Positions 15,339 to 24,743 of a DNA stretch of 48,390 nt are shown piece after piece (positions within the stretch are counted from its first letter, which is position 1; every line of letters begins with the position of its first letter). Under the pieces are notes generated by a model. The model saw only the letters and a list, made by a program, of their open reading frames with translations. It was not told where the DNA came from and did not search any database. Location: positions 1-48,390 of the IMG/VR virus record IMGVR_UViG_3300012931_000004. The stretch is one strand, 5' to 3'. The translations under genes and the position numbers were made by a program. The DNA is from a virus.

Positions 15339-16162
15339 CCAGCTGCAATCTGTCCAGCGGTTCTAATATCCTCATTTCCAGGAGCCTTACTATCTACAGT
15401 CATGCATCCAGCACTACAATCATAATAGATTGAGGAAGCCTGACTATATGAACAGTTAAGACTATCGTTGGTAAGGCCAGCATACGTTGTGCAATCTCCA
15501 CTAAAACTTCCAGCCTGCCTTACACCTAAACAGGAATAATATCTTCTTGCACAACCAATCCTATATGTGTTAGGTGGACCAGGGGTACACACTGGATACT
15601 CATCCCATCCGTTTGTTCTATTCACTACAGCATTTCCAGCATTTGTATCTGCATTTACTGCAACTTTAAGAGTCGCAATAGTAACCCCTGCATGATAGAC
15701 AGCAATAGTAGGGTTGTATATGCATCCAGGATTTGTTGCTGGAGCTGTATATACTCCATCTACACTAATACTTCCATAATCCACACTCCAAGTATAACCT
15801 TCTGGAAGGTCACTCACTACTCCATCTGAACCTATATAAGTAAATGTCTGCTGTTCACCAACTGACATCTGCTGAGACACATATCCTATCGTACCAGACA
15901 CACCCTTTCTACTCTGCCCAGGCCCATCAGCAAGAGGAAGCTTATGCCAGTGTCCACAAGGAATATGGGCAGCCTGCGAACCAGCGCTTCCCTTAACCTG
16001 ACTCGTTGACCAGACCTGTGGCTCATTCCCCTCATCTTCAGTATAAGTAACACCATCAGTTGCAGGTGTCACAAAGCGAGGATTATTCAAGTATCCCCAC
16101 TTATCGGGCTGAGGGACAAATGTCCAAGGACCTTGTCCTTTATTGTCGCTTATCCAACTCAT
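15314..16162 (-). CDS. Virion-associated protein with Ig-like domain
   Basis: The 282-residue protein has an immunoglobulin-like (Big-type) segment near residues 105-170, including GYTWSVDYGSISVDGVYTAP. A cysteine-rich C-terminus follows with tyrosines (RRYYSCLGV, YYDCSAGCMTVD), suggesting a disulfide-stabilised surface domain. It is probably displayed on the tail or capsid. It overlaps the upstream gene by four bases. Confidence 0.6.
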   Translation of the reverse strand: MSWISDNKGQGPWTFVPQPDKWGYLNNPRFVTPATDGVTYTEDEGNEPQVWSTSQVKGSAGSQAAHIPCGHWHKLPLADGPGQSRKGVSGTIGYVSQQMSVGEQQTFTYIGSDGVVSDLPEGYTWSVDYGSISVDGVYTAPATNPGCIYNPTIAVYHAGVTIATLKVAVNADTNAGNAVVNRTNGWDEYPVCTPGPPNTYRIGCARRYYSCLGVRQAGSFSGDCTTYAGLTNDSLNCSYSQASSIYYDCSAGCMTVDSKAPGNEDIRTAGQIAAGCCPYLLL

Positions 16163-16728
16163 GTCGTTGTCATCGTTCCTTGCTGTGAAAGTATCAACTC
16201 AAAGGGAGACGCTCCCATAACCAGATTTGCAGGAAGTCCATCTACATCAGGAGCACCAACCAGAACCTGGCCATTATAGTCACACATTGCTGTCGCGTGA
16301 GGGAGAGTTGACGAAACCGTATAGGCCTTCGTATTAGGATCACGAACCAGTGCAATGTTTCCATTGCTCATATAAACATAGTCATAATAAGCAATAACTG
16401 ACCACGTTCCATAAGCAGTTGTGGCAGTATACTTAAGGTCAAGCGACGACCCACTCCACTCATAGATCTTCTTCAATCCACATACTATAATCATCCCAGG
16501 AAGAACAAACAGCTGAGGAAAGGGGAATCCATCTGTTATAACACTAGTAGTCATTCTCGTCATAGCCTCAACAGACTGGAGGACTCCATCTTTTCCTGAT
16601 GCTCCCACACACGTGAGAAGATAGCCTGAGTTCCTAGGCTTATTGTTGGTTGGACGTAAGCCTTTCGCCAGCTGTCCAGCTCCAATGACAAAGTTAAACT
16701 TCCCACCTTTAACAACTGTCAGGTCCAT
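16159..16728 (-). CDS. Putative tail protein, propeller-like strands
   Basis: The 189-residue protein is beta-rich, with GLRPTNNKPRNSGYLLTC near the N-terminus and repeated strand pairs (LPGMIIVCGLKKIYEWSGS, YYDYVYMSNGNIALVRD). These resemble the start of phage nozzle-type proteins. It is short for a complete nozzle, so it may work with the 559-residue gene downstream. The start shares a base with the upstream stop (TGATG). Confidence 0.55.
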   Translation of the reverse strand: MDLTVVKGGKFNFVIGAGQLAKGLRPTNNKPRNSGYLLTCVGASGKDGVLQSVEAMTRMTTSVITDGFPFPQLFVLPGMIIVCGLKKIYEWSGSSLDLKYTATTAYGTWSVIAYYDYVYMSNGNIALVRDPNTKAYTVSSTLPHATAMCDYNGQVLVGAPDVDGLPANLVMGASPFELILSQQGTMTTT

Positions 16729-17060
16729 CAGATCTCTCCATTCCCCAGACTACTAAAATCTCTGTTCACTGTTGAAGGAACGCTCATGCTAAGACTTTGA
16801 GTCTGCGAGAGTCGCTTCTTAATCTCTGGTACTGCAATCTCAAGCAAATCTTCATACTTAGCGAGCGGATTCTTTCCCTCAACCATCTCCAGGACAGAAG
16901 CAACAACTTCCTTCTTATCTTTAAACTCCGGATGATCCTTATAAAACTTACTATTCATCTTATGCAGCATAGCGTTCTGGGCCATAAGATTCCCTATAAC
17001 CTCAGGAATCAAAAGGAGTGTTTTCTCAACAGCTGCGTTTATAATCTCTTGTTCTGTCAT
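16728..17060 (-). CDS. Hypothetical helical structural protein
   Basis: The 110-residue protein starts MTEQEIINAAVEKT. This start is chosen because GGGAGG lies six bases upstream; the frame stays open further but without a ribosome site. It appears all-helical and charged, without cysteines. It sits between adaptor and tail genes, where small chaperone-like or connector proteins are common. No family recognised. Confidence 0.7.
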   Translation of the reverse strand: MTEQEIINAAVEKTLLLIPEVIGNLMAQNAMLHKMNSKFYKDHPEFKDKKEVVASVLEMVEGKNPLAKYEDLLEIAVPEIKKRLSQTQSLSMSVPSTVNRDFSSLGNGEI

Positions 17061-17061
17061 C

Positions 17062-17817
17062 TCAGCCTCCCATCTGCAGACCACCAGCGCAGTCTTCCTC
17101 AACAGCATCATGATCCAGACCCATAACATCTTCCATAAGAATCGCCCTATGATCAGCCGCAGCAGATGTGTTATGGTAAATAGCGTTGATTCGATAGAGA
17201 GCCGCCTCAATCAGAACCATTGGTTCCACTTCAGTCCAGAAAGACTTAGTCTGCGTCCACACTCCTCCAGAGAGCGTTGCTGAAAGTGTTGGTGAATAAA
17301 AGAGTCCCCAGATACTCAATGTGTAAGTATCATCAGGAGGAGGCATTACCACTATGCCATTATAGTTAAAGTGCTTAGCAGGAGCCGTTGCATCAAAGAG
17401 AACAAGGTCCTCTATATCATACATGCCCGTAGTAGAAGCAAGGGTATCAGGATAAGGACGAAGAACAGCAGGAGCATAGTAGGCAGGGCATCCTTGCGTA
17501 ATCGCAGAAGACTCTTCATAATAGTACTCCCTAAGCACAGCAAGGGAAACAGGAGTAAGTTGTGTTTTTCCATCTGCATTTGCCACCCATACTTCCTGGA
17601 TAGACCTAATCCCAATAGACTTAGCTACTATCGTCCCAGCATTCATAATAACAGGATAGCGGGCCTTCATCTTCCCTGTATCCATGAGTCGGTCCAGATA
17701 ACGCTGTGCTGAGTTAATGATAAAGTCTGCTCCCGCATCTTCATATGTCGTTGCAGTGAGGAGATCAAAACGTCCAGAGATCTCAGCAAACTTATAACGT
17801 AAATCGTAGTAGTCCAT
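17062..17817 (-). CDS. Putative head-tail adaptor protein
   Basis: The 251-residue protein starts MDYYDLRYKFAEISG and contains ADFIINSAQRYLDRLM early on, a helical pattern common in phage adaptor (gp6/T7 gp11-like) proteins. A beta-rich middle and a helical C-terminus (VLIEAALYRINAIYHN) follow. Position directly downstream of the capsid gene supports a portal-tail connector role. The ribosome site AAAGGATGAG follows palindromic site 5. Confidence 0.6.
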   Translation of the reverse strand: MDYYDLRYKFAEISGRFDLLTATTYEDAGADFIINSAQRYLDRLMDTGKMKARYPVIMNAGTIVAKSIGIRSIQEVWVANADGKTQLTPVSLAVLREYYYEESSAITQGCPAYYAPAVLRPYPDTLASTTGMYDIEDLVLFDATAPAKHFNYNGIVVMPPPDDTYTLSIWGLFYSPTLSATLSGGVWTQTKSFWTEVEPMVLIEAALYRINAIYHNTSAAADHRAILMEDVMGLDHDAVEEDCAGGLQMGG

Positions 17818-17828
17818 GTCTCATCCTT

Positions 17829-17845
17829 TGTTCATATTTTGAACA
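17829..17845 (-). promoter_or_regulatory. Palindromic site 5
   Basis: TGTTC-ATATTTT-GAACA with flanks CTT and CAGTT, between the capsid and adaptor genes. On the minus strand it leads into AAAGGATGAG before the start at 17817. Confidence 0.85.
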
Positions 17846-17860
17846 CAGTTTCCATAAAGT

Positions 17861-17933
17861 GGGAGAGAGGAGACTCTGGAGAAGCCTCCCCTCTCCCTGC
17901 CGCGCAAGAGGAGGGAATCACGGCGTCCTCTTG
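17861..17933 (-). terminator. Two hairpins directly after the major capsid gene
   Basis: Arms 17905-17912/17926-17933 form an 8-bp stem immediately after the capsid stop. Arms 17861-17872/17886-17897 form a 12-bp purine/pyrimidine stem with one G-T pair. Neither is followed by a U-run on the minus strand, so they may attenuate transcription or protect the capsid mRNA rather than terminate fully. Confidence 0.6.
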
Positions 17934-19244
17934 TTAAACGGAGTTATCAACTCCCACGCCGTTCAGGAACCCCATGCAAGAAGGATGATGCAGCTCGAGG
18001 GACGCTTCAGTCAGCCATTCCTCATCCGTCGCATCCTTCCGAGAAGCGTTCACACCAGGACCTGCCTTCTTCGCATCACCCTCAGCGTAGAAGTCAGTAT
18101 CGTCGATGTATCTGTAGATCAGGTTCTGCGGCTCAACAATCAACATCGAATAACGCAGAGTCTCTTCGATAGAGAAGAGGGGATGCGTCAACAGGTTGAT
18201 AACACCGAAAGGGGTCAACCATCTGTTGATGTTGATGCCGTAGGTCTTGTCAGTCGGCGCTAACTGCATATGCGAGCCAGTCTGTGCCAGCTGATTCAGA
18301 CCCAGGAGAGCGCCGCTGCCGCAGAGGGCCAGTTTCTCACCCTTACCATACCGGAAGAGGACTTCCAGGTATGAATTCAGCCAGGTCTCACCACCACCTG
18401 CATCCGTCCAGTCCTTCCCACTATACGTACTGTTGAGCGAGAAGTCATCAACATTCGCAGAAGCGTCACGTCGAATGATAGTGATGATTCCATCCATAGT
18501 ACGTTCAGGATACCCGTTGTCTCCAGTATTCTCAGTTCGAACACCGAAGAGGTACGCTTTCTCCATCTCAATACTGTGGTTCTCGAGAGCCTCACGTTTC
18601 ATCTCAGCATACGCATCTCCCGTGCGCAGTCTAGTCTTCCTTGCCGTTCGGGTAATGCTAACAGGTGAACGAAAGATCTGCGTATAGTTGTAAATCTTCA
18701 CAGGATCATTCGTGATACCAGTAGGCATCGTTGCTCCCTCAGCATTGATGTTACCGACGATCATGGCGACGTCTGCATCGGACAGGTCATGGCTATGGGA
18801 GCTGTTATCATCAGCCTCCAACAGCTTGACCCTGATATATGAAGATGCCCCATTGACATTCTTCGCCACAACCTTCGCGTTAACATCGACAGTGAAGTCA
18901 GATGCATCACGCAGTAGGACCTGGTGCCCGACACGAAAGTAAGAAACATCCGCCGCAGACATCTTGATATACAGATTATCTCCTGCAACTCCACCACTCG
19001 TGTAAGCAGTAGACAAGATGCTATCCGTATACACTCCAGTGATCGTGGCCCGCTGAGTCGCCAGACCCTTCGTCCACCAGTTAAACTCCGGGTCATCCAC
19101 CTTCTCGCTTTTCAGCTTACTCATAATAGCCGTCAGCGGAGCAGTCCCATTCGGGTACAGGAAGAGAATCGTTTCCCTGTAGCTTTTAGGCCTCTGGTCA
19201 GTTGCCCAGGAGCCGGTACCTCTCATTCCAAGAAAAGCAGCCAT
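17934..19244 (-). CDS. Major capsid protein, SU10/DUF5309-like
   Basis: The 436-residue protein has the size, position (after scaffold, decoration and head-fibre genes) and sequence style of the SU10-like HK97-fold capsid family. Examples are an N-terminal YPNGTAPLTAIMSKL, a central ITRTARKTRLRTGDAYAEMK helix and FGVINLLTHPLF followed by SMLIVEPQNLIYRYI near the C-terminus. The start follows AGGAGG. Two hairpins follow the stop, which suits a highly expressed gene. Assignment by family resemblance, not by a search. Confidence 0.85.
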   Translation of the reverse strand: MAAFLGMRGTGSWATDQRPKSYRETILFLYPNGTAPLTAIMSKLKSEKVDDPEFNWWTKGLATQRATITGVYTDSILSTAYTSGGVAGDNLYIKMSAADVSYFRVGHQVLLRDASDFTVDVNAKVVAKNVNGASSYIRVKLLEADDNSSHSHDLSDADVAMIVGNINAEGATMPTGITNDPVKIYNYTQIFRSPVSITRTARKTRLRTGDAYAEMKREALENHSIEMEKAYLFGVRTENTGDNGYPERTMDGIITIIRRDASANVDDFSLNSTYSGKDWTDAGGGETWLNSYLEVLFRYGKGEKLALCGSGALLGLNQLAQTGSHMQLAPTDKTYGININRWLTPFGVINLLTHPLFSIEETLRYSMLIVEPQNLIYRYIDDTDFYAEGDAKKAGPGVNASRKDATDEEWLTEASLELHHPSCMGFLNGVGVDNSV

Positions 19245-19269
19245 CGTTTATCCTCCTTCTTCCCATCCC

Positions 19270-19842
19270 TTACTTGGGAATCTCGATTTTGTAGTTGAAA
19301 GTTACCTCGACCGCTTTCGCACCATCCATAGTCCCAGCAGGATTATAGAGGCCATAAGTAGCCGAGAACGAACCTGCTTCATCAGCTCCATTAAACTCAG
19401 CCTTTACAAGCTTATCGTAAATGCAGTTCGGAGCAGCAGGCAGACCCAGGGACGCACCATAGCCGACACTGATAGTGTCACTCGATCCAGTGACAGTACC
19501 AGAAACAAGCGCCCAAGTAGCAGCTGTCACATGAGCAAACGCCTTAACAGTCGTCTGCGCACCAGCAGCCGTGAACGTCAGAGTATCACTGATCCCGACC
19601 CCATTCTGGTCAGTGCCGACGAACGTGACAGTTCCATTCGTGATACTTGCATTAGCATCAGTCAGATAACCCCTCAGCGTTCTAGGATAGTCCGGCTGTG
19701 CAGCGATGGTCAGTGCACCTGCAGTCAGACCAGAGATCGCGACAGACGATACAATCGTTCCACTGTCAGCAGCCTCCTCAACCGCAGGAATGGCGAAAGA
19801 AGCCCTCCCAGTCAGGGAAAGCCAACCTTTGACTTTATCCAT
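19270..19842 (-). CDS. Putative capsid decoration protein
   Basis: The 190-residue protein begins MDKVKGWLSLTGRASF, chosen because AAGGAGG lies five bases upstream; nine further in-frame codons upstream have no ribosome site. It is Gly/Ala/Thr/Val-rich, beta-type, with repeated TVTFVGTDQNGVG-like strands. It lies just upstream of the capsid gene in the transcript, as decoration or cement proteins usually do. Confidence 0.65.
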   Translation of the reverse strand: MDKVKGWLSLTGRASFAIPAVEEAADSGTIVSSVAISGLTAGALTIAAQPDYPRTLRGYLTDANASITNGTVTFVGTDQNGVGISDTLTFTAAGAQTTVKAFAHVTAATWALVSGTVTGSSDTISVGYGASLGLPAAPNCIYDKLVKAEFNGADEAGSFSATYGLYNPAGTMDGAKAVEVTFNYKIEIPK

Positions 19843-20161
19843 TGTTTCCTCCTTCAATGAACTTCTCATAGAGTGAGAAGTGTTGATTGGTCAGTTTTTT
19901 GCCCTCATCCAGCTTCTTAAGAGCACTTACGATAAGGTCCATAGCCTTTTCTCCAATCTGTATATCAGCTTCCTGATCTACAGACTGATCCCAGACAACA
20001 GACCCCTTCTCCATATCCTGCACAAACTTATACTTCTTGATCTCGTCCTCATTAAAGCTCAAGCTTTGCTTAAGCTGATGGACGATCTTCAAGGTCACGA
20101 AGTTCCCCTCTCCAGGGAGGATACTCATGAGTATAAGTCTTTCAAAAACAGTCAGCTTCAT
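19835..20161 (-). CDS. Small conserved-looking phage protein
   Basis: The 108-residue protein begins MKLTVFERLILMSILPGEG, then NFVTLKIVHQLKQSLSF and charged helices. I recognise this pattern from small proteins near capsid genes of other phages, but no function is established. AGAGGAGAAG precedes the start, and its end overlaps the decoration-protein start by eight bases. Confidence 0.75.
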   Translation of the reverse strand: MKLTVFERLILMSILPGEGNFVTLKIVHQLKQSLSFNEDEIKKYKFVQDMEKGSVVWDQSVDQEADIQIGEKAMDLIVSALKKLDEGKKLTNQHFSLYEKFIEGGNNG

Positions 20162-20183
20162 ATCTTCTCCTCTTTCCTATTGT

Positions 20184-21464
20184 TTATGCGTCAGCATACC
20201 CGATCAGCCAGAAGATCGTACTTCCGACATGGCACCTTATCCATGCATTCGCAGCTCCAACCGACGGATCAGCTGTCACTATACCACAAGTTCCAGTTGC
20301 CGCAAAGTTCAGGAAGTCATTGGCTACCGCACCAGACAGCCTGATCGCTGCATCAACCACCGCTCCTGAGTCAACTGCCAAAGCAAGCATCGAGTCCAGG
20401 CACGTTACATCAGGATAAACCTCAATCATCACTCCATCAAACTGAGCAGTGACAGTCGAAGCACCCTCGATATGAAAGTGGCCTGCATTGACAGTAGATG
20501 CTGTAAAGTTGCCAGTGTTTACGTCACACTTGGCAGACAGAGCAGACATTGCTGTTACTGCACCTGTGCCAAAGTGGGACACCCAGGGCTGGATACCATA
20601 AAGCTGGCTAACCACAGTCGTAGAGCCACCTGCAGTTCCTGCATATGCCCTGAAAGCTCCTGCAACAGCTGTAGTTCCATTATCTCCATCACCAGAGAAT
20701 GCAACCTTCACATAGGAGCCGAGTAGATCAGCACAATCTCCAGCACCTGCACTCTGCAGAATATTGATTGTGTGAGCACAGACTGTAGCACCAGGATTAG
20801 TGTTCAAAACCATAGGAACAGACAGATCTCCCATGTTGAACAGCCCAATCCCAGTCGTTGTCTCATCGAACTCCATGGTGATCTTCGTCTCTGCCGTCGC
20901 AACAGTGGTTCCGATGGTCAGCAGCTGGTCATCTCCCATGAAGAACGGGATGCCGACCAGAGAGAGACAGGAGTTACCCATATCAAACAAGGCATACTCA
21001 CCAGTCGTTCCGAGGAAGACCTTGAGGTCCATATCTGTCGTACCATCACCGATGATGATAGCGCCAGTGTCATCCGCTCTCGGCTTGATAGTAAGGTTAG
21101 TAGCATCCCACTTGAACACTACATCACCACCAGAACCATCACCAAACCTAAGCTCGTCGTTATCCCCAAGAAGCAGGTCAACATCTTCAAGCTGCAGAAG
21201 AACATTACCTACGTCAAAGAGAACATACTTCGCTGCAGTACCCAGAAACACCTTAACATCCATGTCATAGGTACCACTTCCAAAGTTAATCGCTCCGGTG
21301 TCATCGACCAGCGGAAGAATCTGCAGAACAGACCCATTCCACTTGATCCCAACATCCTTCGCATCCCCGAAACTGAGAGCAGCGTTATCCTTGAATTTTG
21401 CAAAGGAAATGTCACCCTTTCTCAGAAACTGGTAGAGAAGGCGATCTAAAGTTACATCACCCAT
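20184..21464 (-). CDS. Repeat-containing head fibre/decoration protein
   Basis: The 426-residue protein starts at the second ATG (21464), where GGAGGAAA is correctly spaced; the ATG five codons upstream has no ribosome site. The N-terminal part has two tandem copies of a roughly 65-70-residue unit of the form LSFGDA...W...L.I.P..DDTGAI..G.GT.DMDVKVFLGT...Y.LFD.GN. The C-terminal part is Gly/Ala/Thr-rich beta. Repeats of this kind build fibrous capsid spikes. The terminal cysteine-containing domain (IRCHVGSTIFWLIGYADA) may trimerise. Role inferred from position among head genes. Confidence 0.65.
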   Translation of the reverse strand: MGDVTLDRLLYQFLRKGDISFAKFKDNAALSFGDAKDVGIKWNGSVLQILPLVDDTGAINFGSGTYDMDVKVFLGTAAKYVLFDVGNVLLQLEDVDLLLGDNDELRFGDGSGGDVVFKWDATNLTIKPRADDTGAIIIGDGTTDMDLKVFLGTTGEYALFDMGNSCLSLVGIPFFMGDDQLLTIGTTVATAETKITMEFDETTTGIGLFNMGDLSVPMVLNTNPGATVCAHTINILQSAGAGDCADLLGSYVKVAFSGDGDNGTTAVAGAFRAYAGTAGGSTTVVSQLYGIQPWVSHFGTGAVTAMSALSAKCDVNTGNFTASTVNAGHFHIEGASTVTAQFDGVMIEVYPDVTCLDSMLALAVDSGAVVDAAIRLSGAVANDFLNFAATGTCGIVTADPSVGAANAWIRCHVGSTIFWLIGYADA

Positions 21465-21629
21465 AATCTTTTCCTCCATGTTTAGGGTTTGTAGAATACC
21501 TTTGCCGCTGCGAATTATTCCTAGCTCATGTTACTTGTCTTCGTCTCCACTAAGCTACCAAGAGCTATTCTGAGAAGAGATGTCTCGTCCAAGTAACCAT
21601 ACCATAATCCTTCGTCTTTATACACACTA

Positions 21630-21646
21630 TGTTCATAAATTGAACA
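21630..21646 (+). promoter_or_regulatory. Palindromic site 6 (orientation opposite to transcription)
   Basis: TGTTC-ATAAATT-GAACA with flanks CACTA and AAGTTTA, just after the scaffold gene stop. The flank asymmetry is plus-oriented although the genes are leftward. The remaining 165 bases up to 21464 hold no convincing gene or promoter. Confidence 0.85.
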
Positions 21647-21650
21647 AAGT

Positions 21651-22514
21651 TTATATGTCCTTTATAAGCTCTTCGATCCCTTTCTGAATCCTCGTCAACT
21701 CATCTCCACCACCACTGGGTCTCGCTCCAGTCCTAGACACAAATGCAGGAGTTGCAGGAGGTTCTGCAGGAGGCGTCACAACAGGAGGTTGGATACTAGG
21801 ATCAGCTCCCAGTCTCAACCGATTCCTAACCTCAGGAGCAAGGCCCTCAATAACCTTCTCCATACTCCAGTCAGGATGTGCAGCCGCAAGCTCATTAGCC
21901 ACAACTCCAACATACGCTCTGTTCCCAACCAGATCTTTGTTAGCGTTGAAGAACTCAGCAACTGCCATTTTCCTTGTTACAACCTGATCAGCCAGACCGA
22001 TAACTAGCTGAGGAAGCACTGATGCAAATCCTTCCTGAGCTTTCGCCACAACTCCAGAAAGTAGCTTGTTGAAGTCATCAGCTGTGTTCAGTGCCTTATC
22101 GAGGTCCTCCTCCTTCTCGATGAACTTATGAATCTCAGGAGCCGCAGGTTCTGCAGGTGGCTGATCAGCAGGATGCGTAACAGGTTTCCCAACCTGAGAT
22201 GCCATTTGCTCAAGCATCTTCCTCATGTCCTCAACTGTGCTTCTCAGCGTCGCAAGCTCAGCATCCCTCGGGTCAACCGGAGGAGGAGGCGTTACAGGCG
22301 GAGTTTCCACAGGAGGAGTAACAACCGAAGGTGTCTCCACTGGAGGCTCATTACCTTTCTGAGACTCTACAGGTGGTACAACAGGAGGTTCTGCAGGAGG
22401 CTCAGCCGAAGGCGGTGTCTCAGTCGGTGGTTCAGCAGGCGGAGGCGTGCTTGCAGGCTCCAGACCCATAAGCTCGTCAATCCCTTTCTTTACATCTTCA
22501 CTAGGTTCACTCAT
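21651..22514 (-). CDS. Capsid scaffolding protein (putative)
   Basis: The 287-residue protein has a long proline/glutamate-rich N-terminal tract (about residues 20-85). A predicted coiled coil (LATLRSTVEDMRKMLEQM) and helical segments follow, with a disordered proline-rich tail and a short charged helix at the end (LTRIQKGIEELIKDI). Acidic, elongated and cysteine-free, it lies between portal and capsid genes, which is the classic scaffold position. The start overlaps the upstream gene. Confidence 0.75.
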   Translation of the reverse strand: MSEPSEDVKKGIDELMGLEPASTPPPAEPPTETPPSAEPPAEPPVVPPVESQKGNEPPVETPSVVTPPVETPPVTPPPPVDPRDAELATLRSTVEDMRKMLEQMASQVGKPVTHPADQPPAEPAAPEIHKFIEKEEDLDKALNTADDFNKLLSGVVAKAQEGFASVLPQLVIGLADQVVTRKMAVAEFFNANKDLVGNRAYVGVVANELAAAHPDWSMEKVIEGLAPEVRNRLRLGADPSIQPPVVTPPAEPPATPAFVSRTGARPSGGGDELTRIQKGIEELIKDI

Positions 22515-22779
22515 CTTTCTTCTCTTCTTTCTTCATCTTTCTTTCATATTCTACCTGCTCTCTCAAGATCGCAGGAAAGTCCACAATATGTCCAATACCT
22601 CTCATAAACCCTTGGTTCCGACAAATAGTTGTCGGATCCTTGAAGGGGTCAATATCATTGTTCTCCTCCATCTTAGCGTTCATCTGATCTATCGAATCTT
22701 TTACGATAGCTTTCCAGACCCTATGCTGGATAAACTCTTCCAACTCATTCATGCTAAACTCATTAATATCTTCTTTCAT
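22507..22779 (-). CDS. Small protein between portal and scaffold
   Basis: The 90-residue protein is charged and helical, with FIQHRVWKAIVKDSIDQM and a lysine-rich C-terminus. GAGG lies before the start inside the end of the portal gene. Small proteins at this place are common in short-tailed phages and may act in portal assembly, but nothing here proves it. Confidence 0.75.
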   Translation of the reverse strand: MKEDINEFSMNELEEFIQHRVWKAIVKDSIDQMNAKMEENNDIDPFKDPTTICRNQGFMRGIGHIVDFPAILREQVEYERKMKKEEKKDE

Positions 22780-22781
22780 AT

Positions 22782-24743
22782 CTACCTCAATGGAATAAGA
22801 TTCCCTTTCTGTGCCTCATCCAAAACTGTCTGATCAGGCATCGCCGTTCCCTGAACAGGGGGCATCTGGCGATTCTGCAACTTAAACTCATTTACATCCT
22901 TAACTCCCATCATCATAGCAATCCGTTGAAAGATCCTAACAATGTCGAATTGCTGAGACAGCAACGGCTGTGTAACAATACTCTGGAACATCTGCGTCAT
23001 AACATCTGCATTTTCGCCAGTCGGAAGCGTATTATCACTTTCAACAATATCATAGTCGATAGAGATATCGTTGGGATTTATCCTGAAGCGCTCTGAGTTC
23101 TGATACTGAGCCCTCAACTCCTCCTCATATCTCCCTGTCATATCAGCATAGAGCGAACGGGTCATAAGCTGCTGCGTATGACTAGCCAGCATATATCCTA
23201 AGTCCCACATTGTCTGCAACGACACAACCTTTGCAGCTTTCGCAAGTCTCGAGAGTGCAGCCATTCTCGTCCCACGACTCTCCGTTGCAGAGACCCTCTC
23301 ACTCCCTGTCCTTGCCAGCCCCATGACACTATCAACTGATCCAGAACAAGTCTTAATCAGCTCAGTTATATAAGCAGAATCTCTAACATGATTCTGAGTA
23401 ATATCAGTAACAGCAAGCTGCTTAACAGCATTATCAACTCCCCTTCCCCATGCTGCTCTTCTCATCCTGATAAGCTTCCCAGGAGCAGGATCAAGCAGAT
23501 CATTTATGTTGATGAGAGAAGGATCAACCACCAGCATATCGTTGATACTCTTTCTCACATTTGTAATATGGCTGTTTATCATCCAGTCCAATGATGTCTG
23601 GAGACCACCAATCAGCTCCAGACGACTAACCGGTGTCACCGAGTAACCATCATAATCAGGACTGCAAGTTGCTACAGGAAACATATTATGATCTAAGCCA
23701 AGAGGCTTAGCCATAAGTATATACTTATCAGCTGCAACACAGAAGAGCCACTTCTCAGGATACTTTCCCTGTCCAAGTCCCCACTGTTCAGGGATCATAT
23801 TCACATAGAGATAAGCCTTATCAATTGGAGCTGTTGATGAAGGGGCTTCTCCAGTCCCTGTCCCAAATCGCTCATCCCTACCAGTAGATGTTCTGGCCTT
23901 GTTATACTGACTCCTGCCAGCACTCCCCTTCATCCCACTGAGATACTGTACGTTGAACATATCTCCACGGCTTCCTTGTTCCTCAGACATCAAAGCCGCA
24001 TAGTTTGTACTCTCTATCCAACCAAAAAACTCACCCTTCTGAATCTCATGGATCGGCACATTCGGGTCAGGGAGGGTCATATAAGGGTCAATGTTCTTCA
24101 GGAAATTCCCCTCATATAGAACAGTGTCAACACTCTCTCTCCTCGTCCCTCCAGTAGACATAAGCTTCGCGAAGATCGCTGAGAAGAACGTAGCAGGAAC
24201 AACCTGAGTCTTCTTCCCAAGTATCTTATCCCAATAAGGTGCAACACTCCCGATCCCGTAAGCCCATGCATCCCTAAATGTCGTGAGGAGTGCGAGGGCC
24301 ATCTTTGCCCGCCTCGTCTGAACCTCAATAACCTTCTCAAGCATGATACCACCCATTCTATCTTCAGGCCCATTCCCTTCATATTTAAAGATCGGATACT
24401 CCAAGAACGTCGCTGAGAAGTATGTCAAGAGCGTCTCAAGTGTTGCAAAGCTATAAGGGATAACAATAGAAACTGGAATCCGTTCATCAGCCGTCTTCAG
24501 TTTCTTCTCTGCCTCATCAAGAGGAATATAAGCCGTGAGAGTTCGATCTATGAGTTTCCAGCTCGGATAGCGCTTAGACATCTCTCTCGAGCTCTCCTGC
24601 ACCCTTAGGTTCAGTTTTGTCAGAAGCTGCTGATGCAACGTAGACGTTGGCCTAAGGTCCAGGCCCCTTGGATACTTATATCCAAAGTCATTATAGACAC
24701 TGACACTCGCGCCAGTATTGTTTGGGTCAAGGTTAACAGGCAC
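22782..24743 (-). CDS. Portal protein
   Basis: The 653-residue protein sits directly after the large terminase in the transcript and has the usual portal length. Typical segments are VIPYSFATLETLLTYFSATF near the N-terminus, LALLTTFRDAWAYGIGSVAP, SLDWMINSHITNVRKSINDM and a C-terminal LSQQFDIVRIFQRIAMMM. It would form the dodecameric DNA channel of the capsid. GTG at 24743 is chosen as start because GGAGGG lies seven bases upstream; it shares a base with the terminase stop (TAGTG). A TTG 15 bases earlier is open but has no ribosome site. Confidence 0.85.
   Translation of the reverse strand: MPVNLDPNNTGASVSVYNDFGYKYPRGLDLRPTSTLHQQLLTKLNLRVQESSREMSKRYPSWKLIDRTLTAYIPLDEAEKKLKTADERIPVSIVIPYSFATLETLLTYFSATFLEYPIFKYEGNGPEDRMGGIMLEKVIEVQTRRAKMALALLTTFRDAWAYGIGSVAPYWDKILGKKTQVVPATFFSAIFAKLMSTGGTRRESVDTVLYEGNFLKNIDPYMTLPDPNVPIHEIQKGEFFGWIESTNYAALMSEEQGSRGDMFNVQYLSGMKGSAGRSQYNKARTSTGRDERFGTGTGEAPSSTAPIDKAYLYVNMIPEQWGLGQGKYPEKWLFCVAADKYILMAKPLGLDHNMFPVATCSPDYDGYSVTPVSRLELIGGLQTSLDWMINSHITNVRKSINDMLVVDPSLININDLLDPAPGKLIRMRRAAWGRGVDNAVKQLAVTDITQNHVRDSAYITELIKTCSGSVDSVMGLARTGSERVSATESRGTRMAALSRLAKAAKVVSLQTMWDLGYMLASHTQQLMTRSLYADMTGRYEEELRAQYQNSERFRINPNDISIDYDIVESDNTLPTGENADVMTQMFQSIVTQPLLSQQFDIVRIFQRIAMMMGVKDVNEFKLQNRQMPPVQGTAMPDQTVLDEAQKGNLIPLR

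Noticed and set aside
17861-17933. Hairpins after the capsid gene as a full terminator
   Set aside because: Listed as a hairpin pair with reduced confidence: there is no U-run, and the downstream tail genes need transcription through it.
20772-21449. Long plus-strand frame antisense to the head-fibre gene
   Set aside because: No domain and no ribosome site; a by-product of the Gly/Thr-rich repeat gene on the other strand.
21480-21629. Possible tRNA (GGTAGCTTAGTGG on the minus strand)
   Set aside because: It resembles a D-arm but there is no matching T-arm, acceptor stem or anticodon loop.
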